Below are positions 6,844 to 13,752 of a stretch of 14,631 nt of DNA, piece after piece. The position numbers were made by a program, and so were the translations under genes. The stretch spans positions 1 through 14,631 of the forward strand of contig WAKY01000157.1 in assembly GCA_015523135.1 (NCBI GenBank), given 5' to 3'. This DNA comes from Candidatus Aciduliprofundum sp. GTDB lineage: Archaea > Thermoplasmatota > Thermoplasmata > Thermoplasmatales > Aciduliprofundaceae. Each line of letters opens with the position of its first letter. Position 1 is the first letter of the stretch. The notes beneath the pieces are model-generated. The model searched no databases. It was given only the letters and a program-made list of their open reading frames with translations, and had not been told where the DNA came from.

Positions 6844-9800
6844 GTGGTAAAAATTCGGGACTTTTATTCGTATCCAATTTACGATGCATTATCTCCTGTT
6901 ATTTTAGATGAGGTTATTTACTATGATTTTATTTATAAATTTTATGAAATGTTTGGTGAATCTCCATCTATAAATTTTGTCATATATTCACTAAATCGAA
7001 GGGATATTAATAAAATCAAAGAGATTGCTCCTTATGCTAAATTTATATATGGAGAGAAATATACTGAGGAGATAAATAAGTTAATTGAGAAATCATTTAA
7101 GAAGGGAAATATAGGAATTAAAAATTCAAGAAGATATTATTGTGATAAATGTGATGAGTATTTTAAAGAGAACCAGGTAAAGATAATTACAAAGAGGTTA
7201 AAGAAAAATATTGGAAAAATTAGAGTGGGGAAAAAAATATATTTTATAGGAAGTTTTAATGGGGGTGAAGAACCTGTAGGAGTATATCTTGGAAAGAATG
7301 ATAGTTATGTGATTGCCAATCTTTATAATGAAACATGGATTGCTCCCGCGGAGTTAGAAGAAATATTGTTGAAGGATATAGAAATACCTAAAAACAAAAT
7401 TAAAAAAGTAGGATTTGATAAGATAAAAGATTTGGATTTTGAGTTGTATGTTATAGAGGGTGATGGAAGAGCGGAGATCATAAAAAAAGGTGATATAAAA
7501 GTCAAACTCTTAAAAAGAAGGATACCTTCTTATTCCATTATATTTTCAAGGGATGAAGAAGTTCCTATAAAAACATGTCCTATCTGTGGAAATGTTTTGA
7601 GAGAGGAGAATGTGCCTACTTTGATTGTTAATGGAAAGAATGGAACTTATGCACTTTCTTCTCCAGAAGGCTCGTATAAGCTTCCAGTTTTATATTGTCC
7701 AAATTGTGGGCATATAGAGTATGGAACGAATATCGGGGATTGTCCAGTGTGTGGAAACATTATGGAAAGAAAATTCTCTCTCAAACCTGAGTTATCTGCT
7801 CTTGGTGCTTATATCCATCATTTTGATGAGCCATCAGCTTTAATGTTTCTTCATTATAAAAGAGATAAGTTGAGATTTCTTATGAGAAATATTTTGAAGG
7901 TATACGGCAAAGATTTGTTTAAAAATACACGATACATTTCTCATAAAGCTCCTGAGGGCATAGGAGAGGATGAGAGAGTTATCCTCCTTATGAAGAAAAG
8001 AGGCTCAATAAATGAATGTGAAATAAAAAGAATCAGAAAATTGAAAAATGTAGTTGAAAATATTGTCAGGTATATAGAAATTTATGGGACTACAGATAAA
8101 TACACGGAGGAAGATGAATGGTTATTATGGAAAAGCAATGAAATTAAAAAAAGAGTTAGAGACTTAGTTGATGAGGGTAAAATATCCTATGCTTTTCATA
8201 TTATCTATGAGCATATTGTAGAAGATATCTCGCATTTTTACATTCCACTAAAAAGGAAAGCCCCTTTAGTTATTGAGCCTATTAAAGACGCAATATTGTT
8301 GTTATATCCATTTATACCAGATTTTGCGAAGATGAATTTAGATAAATTAGATGTAAAAGATCTCTCAATAAAAGTTGAAGAGGCTGAGGAGAGGAGGTCT
8401 ATTGAAATTATAAAGGATTTTATAGATATTATTAGAAAATATAGGGAGAAAAATGGAATTCCAAAAAAAGAACCTCTAAAAAAAGTTGTTTTTGTAACGT
8501 CCTATGCTGATGAAATAAATTCTTTAAAGGATACTATTTTAAATTTAGAGAATATCCTCCTATTTCAGATTGTTGAGGATTGGGATGAAATGGAGATAGA
8601 AGTAGAGCCAAATGTGGAGGAAATTAGCGCTTCTTATCGTGCTTGGGCTCCTAAAATTGCGTTTCTACTTAGAAGAAAGAATGTAAGAGAGATTTTAGAT
8701 GCAATGGAGAAGGGAGGATACACTCTTGGAGTTGAAGGCTTTATAATTAAAATAACCCCAAATATGATAAATTACATAAAAAAAGTTCCAAAGGGTTATG
8801 ACCATATTGAGTTTGAATATGGAGATATATATATTCAAAGTGAAAGAGACATTACTACAAAAAGAATAAGATTAGTTAGAGAGGTAATAAGAAGAATAAA
8901 TATGATGAGGAAAGATATTGATATGGATTTTGATGATCTAATTGATATAAGTATTTCTGGAAATTCTGATGCTATAAAGATGATAAGGGGTTATGATGAT
9001 GAGATTAGAGAAAAATGTCTGGCTAGAAATATTGAATTTAACTACACTGAATATGGGTATATTGTTGAATGGCCTATAATGGAATATAAAATTACCATAG
9101 GAATAATTCCTCTATTTAAGCGTTGGGTTATTAAAGCTTTTAAGAGCATACCCGGTATTGATAATTCTCGAGCAGAGCTTCTATTTAAAATGGGATATGG
9201 AAGTGTATATGAGTTAATGGAAGCTGAACCAGAGCAGATAGCCGAGGTGACAGGAATACCGCTAAAATTAGCAAATGAAATAATTGAATACCTTTATTCT
9301 ACGGCTTTTAAACCTAAAAAAGAGAAAAATAAGGAGTATTGTCCATTCTGTGGTGCAGAGCTCACGCCTGAGGACGATTTTTGCCCAAGATGTGGGGCAC
9401 CTATAAGAGTTAAGATGGAAGAGAGAAAGATGAAGAAAGGCAATGTTTACTTGTTCTTAGGAGAACTTAAAGATATGCTTGAAAAAATACCAGAAGAGCT
9501 GATGAAAGAGAAAAAGATGCTAATAACTAAAGATAACCCTGATGAGATAAAAAAATTATATAATCTAAAGAATGTAGAAACTGTATGGATTTCTTATGTG
9601 CCCTTTGGTGATACAATAAAGCCAAAAGATTTAGAGAAGTTAAAAGGTAGGATTTTAAATTTCTTGGAAAATGGAGGAAAGCTAATTATAGTAGATTGTT
9701 TTGATCTCCTATTGGCTATAAATGGCCTTGATAAGCTCCTTCAGATGATTGGAGAGATGAAAGAAAAATTAAAGGAGAAAGAGGCCTATTTGTTCTTTAA

Positions 9801-9867
9801 CATAGAAGAATTGGAGGCCTTTGAAATGGGTGAGATAATGAAGTATGTTGATGGAGAGGTCAAATAA
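6844..9867 (+). CDS. Catalytically dead IleRS paralogue fused to HhH, zinc ribbon and DUF835-like domains
   Basis: This 1007-residue protein looks like isoleucyl-tRNA synthetase throughout but lacks its active site. Residues 1-95 take the place of the HIGH-bearing Rossmann half, with no HxGH. CxxC pairs at 100/103 and 245/248 flank a shortened CP1 (editing) region where NETWIAPAEL stands where TTPWTLPANL is expected. Pairs at 285/288 and 300/303 match the second IleRS zinc site. Residues 325-367 resemble the helix before KMSKS, but KMSKS is gone. An anticodon-binding helical domain (about 395-500) and the archaeal IleRS C-terminal domain (about 580-755; VREVIRRINMMRKDIDMDFDD) follow. A helix-hairpin-helix (about 762-818), a zinc ribbon (C833, C836, C847, C850) and a DUF835-like domain (about 866-1005) are added. 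The gene is AT-rich. It is probably an RNA-binding or regulatory protein, not an enzyme. Homology to IleRS is well supported by motifs; the function is unknown. Confidence 0.85.
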   Translation: MVKIRDFYSYPIYDALSPVILDEVIYYDFIYKFYEMFGESPSINFVIYSLNRRDINKIKEIAPYAKFIYGEKYTEEINKLIEKSFKKGNIGIKNSRRYYCDKCDEYFKENQVKIITKRLKKNIGKIRVGKKIYFIGSFNGGEEPVGVYLGKNDSYVIANLYNETWIAPAELEEILLKDIEIPKNKIKKVGFDKIKDLDFELYVIEGDGRAEIIKKGDIKVKLLKRRIPSYSIIFSRDEEVPIKTCPICGNVLREENVPTLIVNGKNGTYALSSPEGSYKLPVLYCPNCGHIEYGTNIGDCPVCGNIMERKFSLKPELSALGAYIHHFDEPSALMFLHYKRDKLRFLMRNILKVYGKDLFKNTRYISHKAPEGIGEDERVILLMKKRGSINECEIKRIRKLKNVVENIVRYIEIYGTTDKYTEEDEWLLWKSNEIKKRVRDLVDEGKISYAFHIIYEHIVEDISHFYIPLKRKAPLVIEPIKDAILLLYPFIPDFAKMNLDKLDVKDLSIKVEEAEERRSIEIIKDFIDIIRKYREKNGIPKKEPLKKVVFVTSYADEINSLKDTILNLENILLFQIVEDWDEMEIEVEPNVEEISASYRAWAPKIAFLLRRKNVREILDAMEKGGYTLGVEGFIIKITPNMINYIKKVPKGYDHIEFEYGDIYIQSERDITTKRIRLVREVIRRINMMRKDIDMDFDDLIDISISGNSDAIKMIRGYDDEIREKCLARNIEFNYTEYGYIVEWPIMEYKITIGIIPLFKRWVIKAFKSIPGIDNSRAELLFKMGYGSVYELMEAEPEQIAEVTGIPLKLANEIIEYLYSTAFKPKKEKNKEYCPFCGAELTPEDDFCPRCGAPIRVKMEERKMKKGNVYLFLGELKDMLEKIPEELMKEKKMLITKDNPDEIKKLYNLKNVETVWISYVPFGDTIKPKDLEKLKGRILNFLENGGKLIIVDCFDLLLAINGLDKLLQMIGEMKEKLKEKEAYLFFNIEELEAFEMGEIMKYVDGEVK

Positions 9868-10230
9868 TTATCTAATTTCAATCTCATTGTTTCTAATTAT
9901 TGCATAATCTCCATCTTTTATCTTGGAGATATCAATTTTGTCCACTGTTGGTATGTTGGCTATTATTGCTCCTGCAGCAACAATAGTTTCCGCTCTGTTG
10001 AGAATGAATGCTTTTGGTGAATTACCATAATACTTCAATCCGTATATTGTGTATGAGCCCACGGTGCTTCCTGCACCCCATGGAAATACCACGATTTTTC
10101 CCTTTACCTTCCTTCCTAATATTTCCCCTTTTTTCTCGTCAATATCGCTCAAAATTACCAATGGTTTATCAAATTTTACTACTTCTCCCTCGGTGTATCC
10201 CTCTACTATGCTCCTCCCCTTTAAAATCAT
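9868..10230 (-). CDS. Aconitase X small (swivelling) subunit, probable phosphomevalonate dehydratase small subunit
   Basis: This 120-residue protein matches the DUF126/AcnX swivel domain. It shows GEVVKFDKPL, then VKGKIVVFPWGAGSTVGSYT (42-61) with the family's GS(S/T)xGS serine motif, then FILNRAETIVAAGAIIANIP. With the large subunit it should dehydrate mevalonate 5-phosphate to trans-anhydromevalonate 5-phosphate in the archaeal mevalonate pathway, by analogy with the Aeropyrum enzyme. Two features are unusual. The PLSFxGG motif common in the family is PLVILSD here. The segment between GEI and GKIVVFP is several residues shorter than usual. The start ATG overlaps the large-subunit stop in an ATGA (10227-10230), so translation is likely coupled. 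The stop codon abuts the stop of the convergent 6844-9867 gene with no base between. Confidence 0.85.
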   Translation of the reverse strand: MILKGRSIVEGYTEGEVVKFDKPLVILSDIDEKKGEILGRKVKGKIVVFPWGAGSTVGSYTIYGLKYYGNSPKAFILNRAETIVAAGAIIANIPTVDKIDISKIKDGDYAIIRNNEIEIR

Positions 10231-11387
10231 TCTATCACGCTCCGTAAAAGAGTATACAAATCTTCAACAACCACTTCTGCTCCTCCAAATTTATCCTTGC
10301 TCAGGTAGAATGCCGCTTTTCCAGATGTAGTTCCTATTTTGTGGAATATCTTGCCCGCATTACTAACCACAACGCAGGTATCAACCATAACTTTTCCACC
10401 GAAATTCTCTATTATTTTGATCAGATCTTTGTGATTTTCCCAGACGCTTCTGGCAGCGAAAACCCAAAATTCCACACCTCTCTTCTTTTTCTTTCCTTTA
10501 ACAAATTTTGCAATCTTTCTTAACTCTGCAGGGGATACATGAGGACATCCTATCGCAACAAGTTCTACATCCACCCTTTTTTTCATTTTATCAATCTCAT
10601 TTTTTTCTATTTCTATTCTCTCTAAATTTCCTTGGATTGCATTTTTGTATTCAGGAGTTAGATTCTCAACATGGTACATTGCTATGCTTCCAGAGGCGGC
10701 CATGGCTGCACCCATTAGCTTGAAATCATCATTATCTCCCTTAATTTTCAGGTATGGTATACCTTGAACTTCCTTTCCTACGAGCAGGCCTATTAGCGGA
10801 AAATCTTCCCCCCTTGGCTGAAAATCCAATTCTACTATGTGCGTTGCTTTCCTCTCTTCATCTAAATGAAGTCCATAATTTGGTGTCTCGCCTATTATTG
10901 CAGAAGCTAGGGCTGTTACAGCTCCCTCTCTGTTTGTTCTTGCCCCTATAATTGAATTTGCATATATGACCGCTGAGCTCTCTGCCCAAGCTATATGCTC
11001 TCCGAATTTTGGAATGTTATCGTAGTAGTAAGGTGTGCAAGTGGCAGTGGTCTTAACGCCCATATTTTTGTAAGCTTTTATTATCTCCATCTGCTTTTTG
11101 AATAGTGTAGCATCAACTTGGAGAGCATCCAAGTATCTCTCATCAAATGCTAGGGGATTTAATGTTGTTTTAACCGCTACTTTTACATCTTTTAAGGAGT
11201 TAAGGAAATGCAAGCCTGCATCACCAATCGTGTTGTATGATACACCAGATAATTGAGCGGATGTTATTGGTATAAGCTTATCTGCCCCGTAAATTTCGCC
11301 GATTTTCACAAGGATATTCATCATCTTTGCGTAATTCTCCCCATACTCTCCGTCCAAAATTCTCTCTTCCTCTTTTGTCAAATACAT
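10227..11387 (-). CDS. Aconitase X large (catalytic) subunit, probable phosphomevalonate dehydratase large subunit
   Basis: This is a 386-residue AcnX/DUF521 catalytic subunit. Three cysteines expected to hold the Fe-S cluster are visible: Cys117 (ATCTPYY), Cys281 (GCPHVSPAEL) and Cys338 (VDTCVVV). Other family blocks are SAQLSGVSYNTIGDAG (43-58), NSIIGARTNREG (144-155) and the C-terminal GTTSGKAAFY (352-361). In archaea this family acts as phosphomevalonate dehydratase of the modified mevalonate (isoprenoid lipid) pathway; cis-3-hydroxyproline dehydratase is another known activity of the family. Context does not exclude the latter, but the split two-subunit form favours the mevalonate role. 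The start is ATG 11387, 5 nt after GAGGTGA. The frame is open further upstream to 11450, but that part overlaps the end of purH and shows no family similarity. Confidence 0.88.
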   Translation of the reverse strand: MYLTKEEERILDGEYGENYAKMMNILVKIGEIYGADKLIPITSAQLSGVSYNTIGDAGLHFLNSLKDVKVAVKTTLNPLAFDERYLDALQVDATLFKKQMEIIKAYKNMGVKTTATCTPYYYDNIPKFGEHIAWAESSAVIYANSIIGARTNREGAVTALASAIIGETPNYGLHLDEERKATHIVELDFQPRGEDFPLIGLLVGKEVQGIPYLKIKGDNDDFKLMGAAMAASGSIAMYHVENLTPEYKNAIQGNLERIEIEKNEIDKMKKRVDVELVAIGCPHVSPAELRKIAKFVKGKKKKRGVEFWVFAARSVWENHKDLIKIIENFGGKVMVDTCVVVSNAGKIFHKIGTTSGKAAFYLSKDKFGGAEVVVEDLYTLLRSVIE

Positions 11388-11392
11388 GTTGG

Positions 11393-11399
11393 TCACCTC
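11393..11399 (-). promoter_or_regulatory. Shine-Dalgarno site overlapping the purH stop codon
   Basis: The - strand reads TGAGGTGACC, where the first TGA (11400-11398) is the purH stop and GAGGTGA pairs with 16S rRNA. It lies 5 nt before ATG 11387 and decides the start of the aconitase X large subunit. It implies coupling to purH translation. Confidence 0.8.
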
Positions 11400-12867
11400 A
11401 ATGCCTGAATACTCTAAATCCTGTGAATAGCATTGCCATATTGTGCTCATCTACTGCCTCTATAACCTCCTTGTCCCTCTTTGAGCCTCCTGGTTGAATA
11501 ACGGCTGTTATTCCAACCTTTGCTGCTTCATCTATTGCATCTCTGAATGGGAAGAATGCATCCGATGCCATAACTGCACCCTTGGCTCTATCACCCGCCT
11601 TCATAGCTGCTATTTTTACAGAATCTACACGGCTCATCTGCCCTGCGCCAACACCCACTAATGCCTCATTCTTAGCAAAAACTATTGCGTTGCTTTTCAC
11701 ATACCTAACTATGTTCCAAGCGAATATTAAATCACGCATCTCATTCTCATTGGGCATCCTTTTAGATACGCATTTTACCTTATCCAATTTTTTTGTGTCC
11801 CAGTCCTGAACTAAGATTCCCCCATCTATTCTTCTCAAGTTCCACCCCTCTTTTTTCCATTTTTTGACTTTTATTATCCTTATATTCTTTTTCTTTTCCA
11901 AAATCTCCAAGGCATCTTGGGTAAAATCAGGAGCAATTAGAACTTCAATAAACAATTTTTTCATCTCCTTTGCAGCCTCCTCATCTACTTTTTTATTGGA
12001 AGCCACTATGCTACCGTATGCGGATATTGGGTCCCCTTCTAGAGCTTTCATATAGGCCTCTTTCACATCTTTACCTAGAGCTGCACCGCATGGGTTTGCA
12101 TGCTTTATTATGGCCACCGCAGGTCTATCAAATTCCATTACAATGTTCCATGCGGCATCTATATCGTATAGATTGTTAAAGGATAATTTTTTTCCATGCA
12201 ACTGCTCCCATTCCACATTTCTATCCATATAGAGTGCTCCCCTCTGGTGTGGATTCTCCCCATACCTTAGCTCCATCTTTTTCTTTGAATGATACAGGAA
12301 ATGCTCTGGCATGCCTTCATAGAATTTGTTCCAGAATGCATTGTAAATCATGCTATCGTAAGAGGCGGTTAAGGCAAATGCCTCCAGTGCATATTCTCTT
12401 CTGAAATCTTCATTTATCTCTCCTTTTTCTATTGCATCCATGACCTCTTTGTACTGGGAAGGTGAGGATACTACAAGCACCCTTTTGTAGTTCTTGGCGG
12501 CTGCTCTCAAAAGGGCTACGCCACCAATGTCAATATTCTCAATCATATCTCTCTCGTTTCCTATATTTTTCTCAAAGGGGTAAAGATTCACAACTACCAT
12601 ATCAATGCCCTTGAGATTGTACTTCTCCAAATCCTCCTTCTTCTCAGCCAAAATTGCTCCATGGATTGCAGGATGTAGCGTCTTTACCCTGCCATTCAAA
12701 ATTTCAGGATAGCCCGTTATCTCCTCCACAGAAATTGCCTTTATTCCTCTTTCCTCCAAAAATCTTTTAGTGCCTCCCGTGGCAATTATTTCGTATCCTT
12801 TCTGGGCTAAGAATTTTGCAAAATCTTCCAGTCCTGATTTATCTGAAACGCTAATGAGTGCTCTCAT
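11398..12867 (-). CDS. purH: Bifunctional AICAR transformylase / IMP cyclohydrolase
   Basis: PurH performs the last two steps of IMP synthesis. It formylates AICAR with 10-formyl-tetrahydrofolate, then closes the ring to IMP. At 489 residues it is a little shorter than the E. coli enzyme (529), but both domains are complete. The N-terminal MGS-like cyclohydrolase domain (about 1-190) shows SVSDKSGL, ATGGT, GRVKTLHPAIHGAIL (59-73) and VNLYPF. The transformylase domain shows GENPHQ (203-208), IIKHANPCG (253-261, with the catalytic Lys255-His256 pair), SNAIV, VGAGQMSRVDS (406-416) and SDAFFPFRD (435-443). Start ATG 12867 lies 25 nt from a TATA-like box, so the mRNA is probably leaderless. It is the first gene of an operon with the two aconitase X subunits. 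Many archaea use the formate-dependent PurP and PurO instead, so this bacterial-style enzyme is noteworthy. Confidence 0.95.
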   Translation of the reverse strand: MRALISVSDKSGLEDFAKFLAQKGYEIIATGGTKRFLEERGIKAISVEEITGYPEILNGRVKTLHPAIHGAILAEKKEDLEKYNLKGIDMVVVNLYPFEKNIGNERDMIENIDIGGVALLRAAAKNYKRVLVVSSPSQYKEVMDAIEKGEINEDFRREYALEAFALTASYDSMIYNAFWNKFYEGMPEHFLYHSKKKMELRYGENPHQRGALYMDRNVEWEQLHGKKLSFNNLYDIDAAWNIVMEFDRPAVAIIKHANPCGAALGKDVKEAYMKALEGDPISAYGSIVASNKKVDEEAAKEMKKLFIEVLIAPDFTQDALEILEKKKNIRIIKVKKWKKEGWNLRRIDGGILVQDWDTKKLDKVKCVSKRMPNENEMRDLIFAWNIVRYVKSNAIVFAKNEALVGVGAGQMSRVDSVKIAAMKAGDRAKGAVMASDAFFPFRDAIDEAAKVGITAVIQPGGSKRDKEVIEAVDEHNMAMLFTGFRVFRH

Positions 12868-12889
12868 AGTGTAAGCATGGGAAAATTGG

Positions 12890-12895
12890 TATTAA
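12890..12895 (-). promoter_or_regulatory. TATA-like box for purH operon
   Basis: The - strand reads TTAATA, centred about 25 nt from the purH ATG, which fits a leaderless start. The match to a TATA consensus is modest. Confidence 0.4.
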
Positions 12896-12917
12896 CCTTT
12901 GCGTTCACATCTAAAAA

Positions 12918-12925
12918 TTAATATT
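12918..12925 (+). promoter_or_regulatory. TATA-like box for the 12949 gene
   Basis: TTAATATT is centred about 27 nt before the ATG at 12949, again fitting a leaderless mRNA. No Shine-Dalgarno site precedes this ATG. Confidence 0.5.
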
Positions 12926-12948
12926 GGGCTAAGAATATACACATAGAG

Positions 12949-13692
12949 ATGAGCAAGAGAATGAGAGCCCTGCTAATCGGAATTGGAGTTATTGTAGTTA
13001 TAGCCATTCTCCTCGGCGCCTATTTTGCCTCGCAGCCAAAGGTGAAGTGGTGGAAACCCGCAGTTGCGATGGAAAAGCCAGATGTGGATTTCTCCAAGTT
13101 GGATAGCACAGTGGTATTTCTCAGGACAGCGAAGGATAATAAATCCATGTATCTTGTAGGTGGAAATGAGAGCAGGAATGATAATTTTGAGGTATATTCT
13201 TATCTTATACTAAATGGTTATTTAGCCTCTTTTTCTGGTTATAGTATGTTAGGAGGTAATCTCACCGCATACGCTGAGCGCCTGAGCGGGGATTACATAC
13301 TTCAGAAATTGGTAGTAAGCTATCAATATGGAAGCGAGGAGGAAGATGAATACACAGGAGTAGAGTATGTTGATACATCAATGTTTGAAGGTGCAAATCT
13401 GTGGTATGACAGGAGTCCAAGCACATATCCAAATAGTCACGATACCATGATGTTGGATGAATGGGAATATGGTCACAAATTAGTGGGTGTAAACAAAGAT
13501 AAGAAAGATGCAGATTTCTACGGTGTGAGTTTTGCTCTCCAGATATTTCTTGATGACTCACTCTCCCAGCATCTCAACCACGCGATAATCTTCACGGTGA
13601 CGGCATATTACGGTCATCCCTCGTTGCTGGGGTGGACGGATATGCACGAGGTGCAAACGCAGGTAGTTTTGAAGATAGTTGTAGGAGAATAA
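12949..13692 (+). CDS. Membrane-anchored extracellular protein of unknown function
   Basis: I do not recognise this 247-residue protein. It begins with a basic MSKRMR segment and one hydrophobic span (about 7-27), then a hydrophilic domain rich in Tyr, Asp and Ser. That layout suggests a signal anchor with the bulk of the protein outside the cell. There is no lipobox cysteine and in fact no cysteine at all. Three N-glycosylation sequons are present (N64, N73, N104). An acidic run, GSEEEDEY, lies near 128-135. The C-terminal part (about 186-247) alternates hydrophobic residues in a beta-strand manner (FYGVSFALQIFLDD, HAIIFTVTAYYG, TQVVLKIVV), which may be a beta-sandwich; that is inference. 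A second gene of the same layout follows after 60 nt, so the two may act together. Confidence 0.75.
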   Translation: MSKRMRALLIGIGVIVVIAILLGAYFASQPKVKWWKPAVAMEKPDVDFSKLDSTVVFLRTAKDNKSMYLVGGNESRNDNFEVYSYLILNGYLASFSGYSMLGGNLTAYAERLSGDYILQKLVVSYQYGSEEEDEYTGVEYVDTSMFEGANLWYDRSPSTYPNSHDTMMLDEWEYGHKLVGVNKDKKDADFYGVSFALQIFLDDSLSQHLNHAIIFTVTAYYGHPSLLGWTDMHEVQTQVVLKIVVGE

Positions 13693-13708
13693 AAAGGCAA
13701 GAAAACGA

Positions 13709-13745
13709 TATATACGATGAAATTCATATCTTTGTCCTAAGGAGG
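13709..13745 (+). promoter_or_regulatory. Possible internal promoter and strong Shine-Dalgarno site of the last gene
   Basis: TATATA at 13709-13714 would place a transcription start near 13738. AAGGAGG at 13739-13745 ends 7 nt before the ATG at 13753. The ribosome-binding site is strong and sets the start codon. Whether the TATA is used, or the gene is read through from 12949, cannot be told; no T-tract terminator is seen between the genes. Confidence 0.55.
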
Positions 13746-13752
13746 CATAGTA

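Noticed and set aside
6844..9867. The synthetase-like gene as the working ileS or valS
   Set aside because: Neither an HxGH-type motif near the N-terminus nor a KMSKS-type motif can be found, and the editing motif is degraded.
10049..10330. Open frame on the + strand over the aconitase X genes
   Set aside because: It is antisense to conserved AcnX motifs and has no start signals.
11388..11450. Upstream extension of the aconitase X large subunit by 21 residues from an ATG at 11450
   Set aside because: It overlaps the end of purH, shows no family similarity, and a strong GAGGTGA site points to ATG 11387.
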